From DASXTC01 sp036505635 (GTDB lineage Bacteria; Acidobacteriota; Polarisedimenticolia; JACPZX01; DASXTC01), in NCBI GenBank assembly GCA_036505635.1, contig DASXTC010000049.1:1-40843 (forward strand): 40,843 nucleotides of DNA. Reading direction: 5' to 3'. The position numbers and the translations under genes are program-made. The notes beneath the pieces were generated by a model that searched no databases, was not told where the DNA came from, and saw nothing but the letters and a program-made list of their open reading frames with translations. This document shows positions 1-9,364 of the stretch, piece by piece; position 1 is the first letter of the stretch, and each line of letters starts with the position of its first letter.

Positions 1-580
1 AGATGATCAAATAGTTACCCGTCCAGACAGCACTGTGGAAGACACTCGCCACGGGAGCTCCCGCCGTGCTCATGGCAGACCAGCCTTCTCCGCCTGTTGC
101 CGAGATGGCCGGAGGTTCGATCTCTTCGTCGGGCCCGAGCCTCCAGCCGGCCGAGGACTCGCGAGCAAGGCGGCCGGCAAGGGTCGCGCGGACGAAGGTC
201 TCTTCGATCAGGAAAGTATCGTCGTCCAGGGCCTCGAAGATCTCGCGAAGGCGATCCGGGAATCGCGTGTCGCGGATGATCCGGTCGAGTTCCTCGCGCA
301 GCATCCCGGCTGTGACAGGTCTGCCCAGGTGATCCGCGAGGGCGCGCGACTGGTCGAGATAGGTCCGGACCCTCGACTCGATCACATCGCGCGGAACGCT
401 CTCCTCGAAGGACTTCGTGGTCCCGATCTGGTGAGAGTAGTAGACGCGCTCGATGGCCTTCTGGGCGCGGACGCGCTCCTCGAAGGTGAGCCCGCGGGGC
501 CTCACCTCCGTCGCGAGGATGGGAGGGGTCGAGAGGTAGGTCGCCACCGCGAGGATCACGGCGACGATAACGCGTCGCAT
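1..580 (-). CDS. Kelch-repeat secreted protein, paralog 1 (5' part only)
   Basis: This gene runs off the left edge, so only about 193 codons are present. The ATG is at 580-578. The protein starts with a signal peptide (MRRVIVAVILAVATYLSTPP), then a charged, mostly helical region of about 110 residues with the motif RAQKAIERVYYSHQ, and just before the edge the start of a Kelch repeat (VFHSAVWTGNYLII). The same arrangement occurs in the genes at 27764-31117 and 39272-40843, which makes the reading secure although the frame has no stop here. The protein is probably exported. The N-terminal region faintly recalls the helical domain of SurA-type chaperone/isomerases, but I cannot confirm this. Kelch repeats form beta-propellers that bind ligands; no catalytic residue is visible. 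It is downstream of, and on the same strand as, the HEAT-repeat gene, separated by 164 bases. Confidence 0.85.
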   Translation of the reverse strand, partial: MRRVIVAVILAVATYLSTPPILATEVRPRGLTFEERVRAQKAIERVYYSHQIGTTKSFEESVPRDVIESRVRTYLDQSRALADHLGRPVTAGMLREELDRIIRDTRFPDRLREIFEALDDDTFLIEETFVRATLAGRLARESSAGWRLGPDEEIEPPAISATGGEGWSAMSTAGAPVASVFHSAVWTGNYLII

Positions 581-744
581 GTTCGACTCCATCGCGGGAA
601 GCGCTCAGAGAGGATGCCTTGCATGGTAGCACGATCCGAGCCCGTGGCGGCCGGATTTCGAGGGGCGCGAAGAATGGCTCGGCGTGGGAGCGAGACGTGA
701 TGGGGAGGGTTACGGGCGAAGATCAGGGGCCAGGGCGGCCGAAC

Positions 745-1749
745 TCACCTCATGACGTCGGTGCCGCTCGAGCCGTGGTCCTTCCACCAGGCGCGCCACC
801 GGGCGATCGCCTCGCGGTTGGCGGGCCCGTCGTCGTCCGCCTCGAAGCCGAAGTCCCGGCCCGTGAGCAGACTCAACGAATCGGCGGCGCACGCCCTGAC
901 CTGCTGGGAGGGATCGGTCAGCGCGCGGATGAGATCGGGCACCGCCTCCGGGAACTGCGCGGTCGACAGTCGCTGGATCGCCTCGCAGGCGATGCGCGAC
1001 AGCTCTCCGGTCGGATCGGGCGGGAGCCCCACGGTGGAGATCAACAGCCGCTGCGCGCGCAACGAACGCTCCGGCTCCATGGAAAAGAGGATCCGGGACG
1101 CCTCGGAACGCACCTCCAGGTCGGCGCCCGCTCCGGGAGAGAGGACCTTCTCGAGAAGCGACTCGTCGATCGGATCGCCGCTCCGGCGCCACCAGCGAAG
1201 CGCCTCGGCGCGCCGCAGGGCCGACGGGTCCTGGAGGATCACCGCGCCCAGAAGACCGTGCAGGGCCGCCGGCTCGCACCGGAGGCCGTCCATCAGGCAG
1301 ACCATCGAGACGGTGGCCAGCGCGTTGTCCCGCGCCACCCCCGAGGCGGACGGATCGAGAATGACCGGGGCGAACTCATGCAGCAGGAACGTGAAATCGA
1401 GATCCGCGTCACTGGACTCCGGTCCGCCATAGCGGTCCTCGAGCGACGCAGCCCATGCGTCCAGCTCACGCGAGATGGCCGGATACTTCCTCTCGAAGAA
1501 GGCCGGGTCGCCGCTGGCGCGCATCTCGCGCCAGGCGGCAAGCAGCGAGAAGTCGCGCGCGCCGAAGAAGCTCAGGATCTGACGGAACCCTTCGGCCAGC
1601 CTCACCTCGGGGCCGGCGGGCGCGACCTCGACGCGCGGGGGCGTGGCATGTGTGGTGCCGAACCCGGCGACCTCACGGGCGGGCAGGAGAATGAAGACGG
1701 CGGTGAGAATCGGGATTAACCCGAGCTTCGCCGGAGCGCCACGCTGCAT
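745..1749 (-). CDS. Secreted HEAT-repeat protein
   Basis: 334 residues. An N-terminal signal peptide (LGLIPILTAVFILLPA) indicates export or membrane anchoring. The second half (about 190-310) has alternating helices typical of HEAT/PBS-lyase-like repeats, for example EAVPDLIRALTDPSQQVRAC and GELSRIACEAIQRLST. Such repeats make a protein-binding solenoid; no enzymatic motif is visible. The region at 40-180 is charged and helical and I do not recognise it. The ATG at 1749 is preceded by GAGGAGA at about 9 bases, a good ribosome binding site. It follows the S9 peptidase gene on the same strand after a 165-base gap, so it may be a separate transcript. Its function is unknown; a periplasmic scaffold is the best guess. 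Confidence 0.8.
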   Translation of the reverse strand: MQRGAPAKLGLIPILTAVFILLPAREVAGFGTTHATPPRVEVAPAGPEVRLAEGFRQILSFFGARDFSLLAAWREMRASGDPAFFERKYPAISRELDAWAASLEDRYGGPESSDADLDFTFLLHEFAPVILDPSASGVARDNALATVSMVCLMDGLRCEPAALHGLLGAVILQDPSALRRAEALRWWRRSGDPIDESLLEKVLSPGAGADLEVRSEASRILFSMEPERSLRAQRLLISTVGLPPDPTGELSRIACEAIQRLSTAQFPEAVPDLIRALTDPSQQVRACAADSLSLLTGRDFGFEADDDGPANREAIARWRAWWKDHGSSGTDVMR

Positions 1750-1914
1750 CGCTGTTGATCTCCTCTGTCCCCGCCCCTGCCGCGAAGTGCAAAGATAGGC
1801 CGGTCGGCTCGAGATTCAACCGCGCGAGGTCGCGCGCGCGCACTGAGAGACTCGGACGCTGACGCGGACGCATGACGCGCCGGGCCTTTCGCGCATGAGG
1901 ATCTGCGATCGGGA

Positions 1915-3837
1915 TTATCGAGAAGGAGAAGAGAGCGCGAGGTGCTTGTCCAGGAAGTCCGCCACCGCGGTGTAGGCCTTGATCCTGTTGGGCAGCTTCA
2001 CGATCCCGTGCCCTTCGTCGTCGAACAGGAGGTACTCCACGGGGCTGCCGCGCCGGCGCAGGCTCTCTACCATCTGATCGGCCTCCGTCCTGGGCACGCG
2101 CGGGTCGTTGGCCCCCTGGATGACCATCAGGGGGGCGCGGATCTTTTCGACGAAGTTGAACGGGGAGATCTTGTCGAGGAACTCGCCGTCTTTCTCGGGG
2201 TCGCCATACTCGGACATCCTCAACTTCACCCGCCAGGCTCCGGTGTTCTTGAGGAAGCTCCTGAAGTTGGAGATGCCCACGATGTCCACCCCAGCCGCCC
2301 ACAGATCCGGATGGAAGGTGACGGCCGCCAGCGTCATGTAGCCGCCATACGAGCCTCCCATCACCGCGATTCTCGACGGATCCACGCGGCCCGAGCCCTT
2401 CAGGTAGCGCGCCGCCGCGGCGACGTCCTCGATCGCGCCCTCGCGCAGGCGCACGTCGTCCAGACGGTGGTACTTCTTGCCGTATCCCGTGGAGCCGCGG
2501 ATGTTGGGCGCGAGTACGGCGTAGCCGCGGTTGATGAAGAACTGGTTCACGGCGGAGAAGCCGGGGCGCGCCTGGCTCTCGGGGCCACCGTGCACCACGA
2601 CGATGCAGGGGGCAGGGTGCCCCCCGCCCGCGGTCGCGGGCAGGTAGAGAAACGCCGGGACCTCCAGACCATCGAAGGATCGGAACCGGACCAGCTCGGG
2701 CTCCACGAACGACCCTCTCGGGATGCCGGCCAGCGCGCTGGCCGTGGCCCGCGAAGCGGCCCCCGTCTTCGTGTCGTGGATCCAGATGTCTCCCGGCTCG
2801 GTGGAGCTTTCCGCGCGCAGGGCCAGCCACCTCCCGTCGCGCGAGAACTCGAAGCCGCCGGACAGGCCCGCGGGCACCTGGGGCGCCGCCATCTCCCTAC
2901 CCTTCAAGCCTCCCTCGCGAAGCGACAGCCGCGTGGTCCCCTCCTCGTTGTAGGCGATGAGGGCGCGCCGGCCGTCCAGCGAGAAGAGGACCGACTGCAC
3001 GTCGCCCGCGCGATCCTCCACGAAGGTGGCCTTCGGCGAGGGGTCCCGCACGTCGATGGCGGCGACGTTGAGGAAGTCGCGCCCCTGGTCCGACGCGAGA
3101 TAGATGAGGTCGCCCGGCGGCCAGCTCACGTCATCGTAGACCGCGGCCCCCTCGTGGGGCGTGAGACGCTTGAGCGAGGAGCTCCCCAGGTCGAGCAGGA
3201 AGAGATCGTCGTCGAGGCTGGCGTTCGAGCGCCCGATGACGAGGGAGCGGTCGTCGGGGGACCAGGCCGAGGCCGCGTTGTCCCCGTCGTGGGTCAGCAC
3301 GCGCGTGGCCTTCCGTGTCTCGAGGTCCATCACGTAGACGTCGAATTGGGCCTCGGCCCTCTCGTTGGACGAGTAGGCGATCCGCTTTCCGTCGTGCGAG
3401 AGGGCGCCGAACCGGTGGATGACCTTCGGGTTCGCCGTGAGGGGCGTGATCCGGGAGCCGTCGGGAGAAGCCATGTAGAGCTGCGTGCGTTCGTCGCCGC
3501 CGGTGTCCTTGCCAAAGAGGAGGGTCCCCGCCGGGGCGGGCCAGGGGGACCAGGAGACCCACTGGACTCTGTCGGGATAGAAGGTGACCTGCTCGGGCCA
3601 TCCTCCCTGCGCGCCCACGGTCCAGATCTGGTTGAAGCCGGTGATGTTCGTCAGGAAGGCGATGCGGGTCCCATCGGGCGAGAGGGCGGGGCCCGACGCC
3701 GACCGGACGTTGAGGTACCTGTCGATCGGATAGGCGGCGCTCTCGGCCGCCGCGGGCACCGCCGCAAGCGCGGCCGCGGGGAGTGCCGCGAACAGAAGGA
3801 CCCACGGGCCGACGAGCGTTTTCCTCATACGTCTCAT
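1915..3837 (-). CDS. S9 family peptidase (prolyl oligopeptidase / acylaminoacyl-peptidase-like)
   Basis: 640 residues. A signal peptide (about 1-30) predicts periplasmic or secreted location. Residues 40-380 carry TolB/WD40-like beta-propeller repeats (ALSPDGTRIAFLTN, ALSHDGKRIAYSSN, FSRDGRWLALRAE). The C-terminal alpha/beta hydrolase domain has the oxyanion region VVHGGP, the nucleophile elbow GGSYGGYM (Ser496), Asp578 in GANDPRVPR and His610 in DEGHGIV, which gives a complete Ser-Asp-His triad. Family knowledge: these enzymes cut oligopeptides, often after proline or as dipeptidyl peptidases, and the propeller limits substrate size. The ATG has GGAGGG immediately upstream; a second ATG three codons later is possible. 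It starts 22 bases after the antiporter gene ends, so it is probably the last gene of the dxs operon. The exact cleavage specificity cannot be read from the sequence. Confidence 0.93.
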   Translation of the reverse strand: MRRMRKTLVGPWVLLFAALPAAALAAVPAAAESAAYPIDRYLNVRSASGPALSPDGTRIAFLTNITGFNQIWTVGAQGGWPEQVTFYPDRVQWVSWSPWPAPAGTLLFGKDTGGDERTQLYMASPDGSRITPLTANPKVIHRFGALSHDGKRIAYSSNERAEAQFDVYVMDLETRKATRVLTHDGDNAASAWSPDDRSLVIGRSNASLDDDLFLLDLGSSSLKRLTPHEGAAVYDDVSWPPGDLIYLASDQGRDFLNVAAIDVRDPSPKATFVEDRAGDVQSVLFSLDGRRALIAYNEEGTTRLSLREGGLKGREMAAPQVPAGLSGGFEFSRDGRWLALRAESSTEPGDIWIHDTKTGAASRATASALAGIPRGSFVEPELVRFRSFDGLEVPAFLYLPATAGGGHPAPCIVVVHGGPESQARPGFSAVNQFFINRGYAVLAPNIRGSTGYGKKYHRLDDVRLREGAIEDVAAAARYLKGSGRVDPSRIAVMGGSYGGYMTLAAVTFHPDLWAAGVDIVGISNFRSFLKNTGAWRVKLRMSEYGDPEKDGEFLDKISPFNFVEKIRAPLMVIQGANDPRVPRTEADQMVESLRRRGSPVEYLLFDDEGHGIVKLPNRIKAYTAVADFLDKHLALSSPSR

Positions 3838-3859
3838 TGCTCCCTCCGCCGATCGTACC

Positions 3860-5182
3860 TCAAGTGGCGGCCGCGCGCGCCCTCTTTCGCGACCAACGCC
3901 CCATCGTCAGCTTCAGCGCGGGGGGCGTGATGAAGGTGGTCACGATCACCATCATCACCGTGGCCGAAAAGAGCCGGTCGTCCACCACTCCCAGACCGCG
4001 GCCGATGCTGGCGAAGATCAGACCCACCTCCCCGCGCGGGATCATCCCCACCCCCACGCTGATCCGGTCGAGTCCCTTCTCCAGTACGCCGAGGCTGCAG
4101 ACCTGCTTGCCCACCACGGCCGCCACCGTTATCGCCGCAGCCAGGCCCAGGACCGCAGGATCCACGAATGTCTCCAGACGGACCTGTATCCCCATCAGGA
4201 CGAAGAAGATTGGCACGAAGAACGTGGAGAACGGATCGAGCGTCTCTTCCAGAGGGCGCTGACCGCTGAAGCTCTGAAAGCTCGCCTCCTCCAGGACGAG
4301 CCCCGCGGCGAAGGCCCCCACGATCGGCGCCAGCCCGATCAGATCGGCCAGGTAGGCCAGGCCAAAGCAGAACGACAGAGCGGTGATGACCTTCATGCCC
4401 CGCACACGCATCCTCGCGCTGTAGGCAACGAAGAGGCGCACGACGGTCGGCCCGGCCAGCAGCGCCCCGCCCAGAAAGAGGATCGAGACGCCAGTGATGC
4501 GCGCCACCTCGAACGGCGTGATCGACCCCGCCGTGACTATCCCGCTGACGACGGCCAGCAGGATCAGCCCGAGCACGTCGTCGATGACCGCCGCCCCCAG
4601 GATGATCTGCGACTCGCGGTCCTGGAGGCGCCCCAGATCCTTCAGCACCCGGGCCGTGATCCCCACACTGGTGGCGGCCAGCGTCGCGCCGAGGAACAGG
4701 TGGGCGTTGAACGACATGTCGGGAAGCAAGCTCTCTCCCACGATAAGACCCAGCACCGTCGGGACGATCACTCCCAGGGACGCCACGAGGGTCGCCGACG
4801 CTCCCACCTTGAGCATGTCGGCCACGCGGGTCTCGAGGCCCACCTGGAATAGCAGGACGATGACCCCCACGCGGGCGAAGATGTCGATGAAGGGATCAGC
4901 TCGCAGCCCCGTGAAGAAGCCCACGCCGGTCAGGTAATCGAGGTTTCCGATCAGGACGCCGGCGACCAGCTCGCCGAGAACCGCGGGCTGGCCGATCCGC
5001 TCGAAGATCTCGCCACCCAGCTTGGCCCCGATCAGAATGACGACCAGGCTCAGGATGACGGAGGCGACCGGATCGTGGTGGGCGCCTTCGCCCGAGGCGG
5101 CGAGGCTGAGAATCGACGCGCCGCCCATCGTAAGGAGTGCGAACAGGACAAATCGGCGAGCCAGACCGCGGCCGCCGGTCAT
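3860..5182 (-). CDS. CPA2-family cation:proton antiporter
   Basis: 440 residues from the ATG at 5182-5180. This ATG shares one base with the stop of the moaB gene (TGATG), which argues for translational coupling; an in-frame extension further upstream only re-reads moaB in another frame and is not real. After a first hydrophobic segment come about twelve membrane segments of the Na+/H+ exchanger fold, with family signatures such as GQPAVLGELVAGVLIGN, ILGAAVIDDVLGLILLAV (the paired acidic residues of the ion site) and a late PRGEVGLIF segment. CPA2 proteins exchange K+ or Na+ for H+ across the inner membrane. No C-terminal RCK/TrkA nucleotide-binding domain is present, so this resembles the short NapA-like type rather than KefB/KefC. 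The transported ion is not determinable. Confidence 0.93.
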   Translation of the reverse strand: MTGGRGLARRFVLFALLTMGGASILSLAASGEGAHHDPVASVILSLVVILIGAKLGGEIFERIGQPAVLGELVAGVLIGNLDYLTGVGFFTGLRADPFIDIFARVGVIVLLFQVGLETRVADMLKVGASATLVASLGVIVPTVLGLIVGESLLPDMSFNAHLFLGATLAATSVGITARVLKDLGRLQDRESQIILGAAVIDDVLGLILLAVVSGIVTAGSITPFEVARITGVSILFLGGALLAGPTVVRLFVAYSARMRVRGMKVITALSFCFGLAYLADLIGLAPIVGAFAAGLVLEEASFQSFSGQRPLEETLDPFSTFFVPIFFVLMGIQVRLETFVDPAVLGLAAAITVAAVVGKQVCSLGVLEKGLDRISVGVGMIPRGEVGLIFASIGRGLGVVDDRLFSATVMMVIVTTFITPPALKLTMGRWSRKRARAAAT

Positions 5183-5691
5183 CAGCTCAGCTTCGCGGCT
5201 TCGGCCACCACGTGGCCGATCTCGGGGAGGATCAGCTTCTCCATCGCGAGACGCACGGCCGGCGGCGAGCCGGGCATCGAGAAGATCGCCACGCCGGAGG
5301 CGATCCCGGCCACCGCGCGCGAGAGCATCGCCGCCGGGCCGATCTGCGCGTACGAGAGCGCGCGGAAGAGCTCGCCGAATCCGTCGATGCGACGCCCCAG
5401 CGTCGCCGAGACCGCCTCGAAGGTCCGGTCGCGCGCCGAGATCCCCGTCCCGCCGTTGATCAGGATCGCCCGCACGTCGGGACGCGCGAGGAGCTCCCAC
5501 AGAGCGGAGCGAACCTGGGCGGGCTCGTCGGGCACCAGGCGATACGCGGCCACGGTGTGCCCCGCCTTGACGCAGAGGCGGCGGATCAGCGCTCCGCTTT
5601 CGTCTTCGGCCTCGGTCCTGGTGTCGGAGACGGTGATGACGGCCAGCGAGATGGATTTGGGGGCCTTGGCCTGGTGCTCGCGACGGCCCAT
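5182..5691 (-). CDS. moaB: MoaB/MogA-family molybdenum cofactor biosynthesis protein
   Basis: 169 residues, the usual length. The fold signature LAVITVSDTRTEAEDESG at the N-terminus and ILINGGTGISARDRTFEA (residues 76-93) match the MoaB/MogA/MoeA-domain site that binds molybdopterin. Family members adenylylate molybdopterin ahead of molybdate insertion, in the cytoplasm; some MoaB proteins are poorly active or of unclear role, so the exact step is uncertain. The gene starts four bases after pepA ends and its stop overlaps the antiporter start, so it is inside a tight operon. No other molybdenum-cofactor genes are in the window. MogA would be the alternative name; the length and the simple single-domain form fit MoaB better. 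Confidence 0.9.
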   Translation of the reverse strand: MGRREHQAKAPKSISLAVITVSDTRTEAEDESGALIRRLCVKAGHTVAAYRLVPDEPAQVRSALWELLARPDVRAILINGGTGISARDRTFEAVSATLGRRIDGFGELFRALSYAQIGPAAMLSRAVAGIASGVAIFSMPGSPPAVRLAMEKLILPEIGHVVAEAAKLS

Positions 5692-5695
5692 CGCC

Positions 5696-7297
5696 TCAGG
5701 TGGCCTCGGAGCCGGCCAGCGAGCAGACGTAGGTGAGGAGGGTGCGGACGACGGCGCCGGTGGCCCCCTTGCGCATGAAGCCCTGCTCGCTCTCGAGAAA
5801 GGCGGGACCGGCGATGTCCAGATGGATCCAGGGGGTCTTGTCGTCCACGAAGTTCTTCAGGAAGAGCGCGGCGGTGATGGCTCCCCCGTACCGGCTCGAC
5901 GGCGAGTTCTTGATGTCCGCGATGTCGCTGCGGATCTGATCGGCGTACTCCTCGTAGAGAGGAAGCTGCCACATCTTCTCGCCGGCCCCCCTCGCGGACT
6001 CGAGGAAGCGATCCACCATCGGCTGATTGGTGCCGAAGACCCCCGTCACGACGGGGCCCAGCGCGACCATGCAGGCCCCCGTCAACGTCGCCAGATCGAT
6101 GATCTGATCCGGCCCCTGCCGGGCGGCGTACGCGAGAGCGTCGGCCAGCACGAGACGCCCCTCCGCGTCCGTGTTGAGGACCTCGATCGTCTTGCCCGCC
6201 ATCGTCCTGAGGATGTCCCCCGGCTTGATCGCGGAACCTCCCGGCATGTTCTCGGTCATCCCGAGGATGCCGTGCACCTCGACCGCCGGCTGAAGCTCGG
6301 CCAGCGCACCCAGCACGCCCAGCACGACGCTCGCGCCCGCCTTGTCGAGCTTCATCGTCTCCATGCCCGTGGCGGTCTTGAGCGAGAGGCCCCCCGAGTC
6401 GAAGGTCAGCCCCTTGCCCACCAGCGCGATCTTCGGCAGGCGACCGGAGCGGCCGGGGGCGCCGCGCGGACGGTAGGTCAGGTGGATCAGACAGGGAGGC
6501 TGGTGGCTTCCGGCAGACACGCCGAGCAGGGCGCCCATCTTCATCCTCTCGAGGTCCTTCTTCACGTGCACCTTGATCGTAAGGCCGCGATCTGCGGCGA
6601 TGCGCTTCGCCACCTCCGCCATCTTCATCGGCGTGAGCGCCATGGCCGGCTCGTTGACCAGATCCCGCACGAGGTTGGTGGCGAAGGACCTGACAGTGCC
6701 GGCCGTGATACCGCGTCGCGCCTCGCTCCCCTGCGCCTTCGGCGCCAGCAGCTCCACGCGGGACAGATGGACCTTGCCGTCCTCTTCTCCCGTGAGGTAC
6801 TTGGCCATCCGGTAGGCGCCCAGCGAGATCCCCTCGGTGGCCGCCCCGGCCAGCGCCTCGAAAGATGCGTTGGCCGGCGCCTCGGGGAGCGCCACGGACA
6901 TGGTCCTGGCCTTGACCATGAGCGCCCGGCGCGCCGCCATCCCGCACCCCTCGCGCAGGAGGTCGACGGAGTATCCCGAACGCTTGCCCAGCCCCACGAT
7001 CAGGTAGCGCGCGGCCGGGAAACGCCCCGCCGATTGCCACAACAGGGTCTCCTTGCGCTTCCCCTTGAAGCCCTCCGATCGCACCAGACGGGCCAGCGCT
7101 TTGGCCAGCGCGCCCGAGGCGGGCAGGCCCGGAGCCGTGGGGATTCCGGTTGGCTCGAAGGCGAAGCAGACGGCCAGGTCGGTCCGGGTCGAGGATAAAG
7201 AGGTCGCGGAGGCGCCGATCTCCGGGACGTGGGTGCCGGCGGGAAGCCGCTCGAGGGCCGTGCCGGCTGTGCGGGAGCGGGCCTTACTCTCAGGCAT
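5696..7297 (-). CDS. pepA: Leucyl aminopeptidase (M17, cytosol aminopeptidase)
   Basis: 533 residues with an N-terminal M17 domain and a C-terminal catalytic domain. The metal-site residues are present: Lys295 and Asp300 in VGKGLTFDSGG, Asp318 in MKLDKAG, and Asp377/Glu379 in the family signature NTDAEGRL (375-382), followed by Arg381. This is a two-metal (Zn/Mn) enzyme removing N-terminal residues, preferentially leucine, in the cytoplasm. Some PepA proteins also bind DNA, but nothing here shows that. The start ATG lies eight bases inside the end of dxs, which indicates translational coupling. The family name is firm; substrate preference is by homology. Confidence 0.96.
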   Translation of the reverse strand: MPESKARSRTAGTALERLPAGTHVPEIGASATSLSSTRTDLAVCFAFEPTGIPTAPGLPASGALAKALARLVRSEGFKGKRKETLLWQSAGRFPAARYLIVGLGKRSGYSVDLLREGCGMAARRALMVKARTMSVALPEAPANASFEALAGAATEGISLGAYRMAKYLTGEEDGKVHLSRVELLAPKAQGSEARRGITAGTVRSFATNLVRDLVNEPAMALTPMKMAEVAKRIAADRGLTIKVHVKKDLERMKMGALLGVSAGSHQPPCLIHLTYRPRGAPGRSGRLPKIALVGKGLTFDSGGLSLKTATGMETMKLDKAGASVVLGVLGALAELQPAVEVHGILGMTENMPGGSAIKPGDILRTMAGKTIEVLNTDAEGRLVLADALAYAARQGPDQIIDLATLTGACMVALGPVVTGVFGTNQPMVDRFLESARGAGEKMWQLPLYEEYADQIRSDIADIKNSPSSRYGGAITAALFLKNFVDDKTPWIHLDIAGPAFLESEQGFMRKGATGAVVRTLLTYVCSLAGSEAT

Positions 7298-9278
7298 CGC
7301 CGGCTCTCGCGGGCGCCGGCGCAGCCGGAGCCTGTGCGCCCACCAGCGAGAGCGCGCACGATTCGATCTGGGCCGCGGAAAGCCCGCTCTCCGCGAAGAG
7401 CGCCGAGCGGCTTCCGTGCAGGACGAAGTGATCGGGAAGGCCCAGATGGTGCAGCACGGGGCCCCCCGGGCCTATCCCCAGCTCGCGGAGCTGCTCGTAG
7501 ACGCCCGAGCCGAACCCTCCACGCAGCGTGTTCTCCTCGAGGGTGACGAGGACGCGGTAACGTCGCGCCAGGGTCTCGAGCATCGCCGTGTCCATCGGCT
7601 TGATGAAGCGGCAGTTCACGAGCCCCGCCTTCACGCCGCGCTTCGCCAGCGCGTCCACCACGGGGCGCGCGTGCTCGACCATGGTCCCCACCGCGAGAAA
7701 GGCCAGGTCCTCCCCTTCGATCATGTGCTCCCAGGAGCCGACCGCGATCGTCTCGAAGGGCGCCCCCCCCGGGTCGGCGGGACACTCCTCTTTGGGATAT
7801 CGGATCGCGAAGGGATGCTCGGTCTGCATGACGGCGGTGTAGAGCAGGTTGCGCATCTCGACGCCGTCGCGGGGCGCGGCGACGATGAAGTTGGGCACCG
7901 CGCGCAGATAGGTCAGATCGAAGACACCGTGATGGGTCGGCCCGTCGGGGCCGCAGAGCCCCGCCCGGTCCAGACAGAAGACCACGGGAATGTTCTGCAC
8001 GGCCACGTCATGGATGATCTGATCGTAGGCCCGCTGCAGGAAGGTGGAATAGATCGCGGCGACCGGTCGCATCCCCGCCAGCGCCATGCCGGCGCAGAAG
8101 GTGACGCCGTGTGCCTCGGCAATCCCCACGTCGAAGAACCGGCCGGGATACTTCTGCCTGAACTTGACCAGACCTGTGCCGTCGGCCATCGCGGCGGTGA
8201 CCGCCACGACGCGCGGGTCCTTCTCCGCCAGCTCGCAGATCGCCTCTCCGAAGACCTTTGTGTAGGCGGGCGGGGCCACCTTGCCCGGGCGCGGTTTCCC
8301 GGAGACAACGTCGAAGGGGTTCAGGCCGTGATAGGTGTTGGGGTCCTCCTCGGCGTAGGTATAGCCGCGCCCCTTCTTGGTGAGCACGTGCAGCAGCACG
8401 GGCCCCTTCTCGTCGCGGAGGCGCTTGATGACCTCGAGGAGTCCCTCCAGGTCGTGGCCGTCGATCGGGCCGAAGTAGTGGAACCCGAGGGCCTGGAACA
8501 GAGCGCCGGGCACCAGCACGTTCTTGAGATTCCGCTCGAGACGGTTGGCCACCTCCGCCGCCGTGGTCCCCTTCGGCAGCATGTGCATGAGGTGGTATCC
8601 CTCCTCGCGCAGCTTCTTGAGGAAGGGATTGGTGCTGAGGCTGGTAAGGTATCGCGAGATGGCCCCCACGTTGGGCGAGATCGACATCTCGTTGTCGTTG
8701 AGGATCACCATCATGTCGCGGCCCGCCGCCCCGGCGTTGTTGAGCGCCTCGTAGGCGAGCCCCCCCGTCATGGCGCCATCGCCGGTGACCGTCACGACGT
8801 AGTGAGGATCCCCCATGAGGTCGCGCCGCGTGGCCATGCCGAGCGCCGCCGAGATCGAGGTGCTGGCGTGGCCGGCCCCGAAGGCGTCGTGCTCGCTCTC
8901 CGCGATGCGCAGGAAGCCGGAGATCCCTCCCTGCTGGCGGATCGTGGGCATCTGCTCCCGCCGGCCGGTGAGCATCTTGTGGACGTAGGCCTGGTGGCCG
9001 ACGTCCCAGACGATCTTGTCGCGCGGGGAATCGAACAAGTAATGAAGCGCGATGGTCAGCTCGACCACGCCGAGCGAGGGCGCCAGGTGGCCCCCCGTGC
9101 GCGCGACGACCTCGACCAGATAGGCGCGCAGCTCGTCGGCGAGCTGCTTGAGCTCGGGGACCGTGAGCTTCTTCAGATCGCCCGGGTCGTTCACTCGATG
9201 AAGCAGACGGGCGGGCGCGCCCTCGTCCTTGCCGCGGGCGAACGCCCGATCGAGGTTGTCGGTGATGGCTTCACTCAT
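7290..9278 (-). CDS. dxs: 1-deoxy-D-xylulose-5-phosphate synthase
   Basis: 662 residues from the ATG at 9278-9276. Joins pyruvate and glyceraldehyde 3-phosphate using thiamine diphosphate; first step of the MEP pathway to isoprenoids. The thiamine site GDGAMTGG (166-173) with LNDNEMSIS, the early HLAPSLG motif, the catalytic-Glu segment FFDVGIAEAHGVTF and the C-terminal transketolase domain are all present. A longer frame back to a TTG at 9350 exists, but that TTG is the first half of a perfect -35 box and the frame crosses the -10 box, so the ATG at 9278 is preferred. It is first in an operon with pepA, moaB, the antiporter and probably the S9 peptidase; pairing with pepA by an 8-base overlap is tight. 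Confidence 0.97.
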   Translation of the reverse strand: MSEAITDNLDRAFARGKDEGAPARLLHRVNDPGDLKKLTVPELKQLADELRAYLVEVVARTGGHLAPSLGVVELTIALHYLFDSPRDKIVWDVGHQAYVHKMLTGRREQMPTIRQQGGISGFLRIAESEHDAFGAGHASTSISAALGMATRRDLMGDPHYVVTVTGDGAMTGGLAYEALNNAGAAGRDMMVILNDNEMSISPNVGAISRYLTSLSTNPFLKKLREEGYHLMHMLPKGTTAAEVANRLERNLKNVLVPGALFQALGFHYFGPIDGHDLEGLLEVIKRLRDEKGPVLLHVLTKKGRGYTYAEEDPNTYHGLNPFDVVSGKPRPGKVAPPAYTKVFGEAICELAEKDPRVVAVTAAMADGTGLVKFRQKYPGRFFDVGIAEAHGVTFCAGMALAGMRPVAAIYSTFLQRAYDQIIHDVAVQNIPVVFCLDRAGLCGPDGPTHHGVFDLTYLRAVPNFIVAAPRDGVEMRNLLYTAVMQTEHPFAIRYPKEECPADPGGAPFETIAVGSWEHMIEGEDLAFLAVGTMVEHARPVVDALAKRGVKAGLVNCRFIKPMDTAMLETLARRYRVLVTLEENTLRGGFGSGVYEQLRELGIGPGGPVLHHLGLPDHFVLHGSRSALFAESGLSAAQIESCALSLVGAQAPAAPAPARAGDA

Positions 9279-9321
9279 CTGGACGGGGAGTGCCTGCGGA
9301 GAGCGTTCATATCGAGCTCTC

Positions 9322-9350
9322 ATTATCAGGCGGCGATCCGAGGCTGTCAA
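9322..9350 (-). promoter_or_regulatory. Sigma70-type promoter of the dxs operon
   Basis: On the minus strand: TTGACA at 9350-9345 (6/6), 17-base spacer, GATAAT at 9327-9322 (5/6). The predicted start is near 9315, leaving a leader of about 37 bases before the dxs ATG. It lies between the stop of nadA (9365) and dxs, so dxs is not dependent on nadA transcription. Confidence 0.85.
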
Positions 9351-9364
9351 GGAGGTGCGCGCCC

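Noticed and set aside
15..632. Minus-strand frame of 205 codons at the left edge
   Set aside because: It is Arg/Gly/Pro-rich low-complexity sequence and a shadow of the Kelch paralog 1 frame, which has a signal peptide and clear paralogs.
1942..3930. Plus-strand open frame of 662 codons opposite the S9 peptidase gene
   Set aside because: No recognisable domain, composition typical of antisense frames in GC-rich DNA, and the opposite strand has a complete enzyme.
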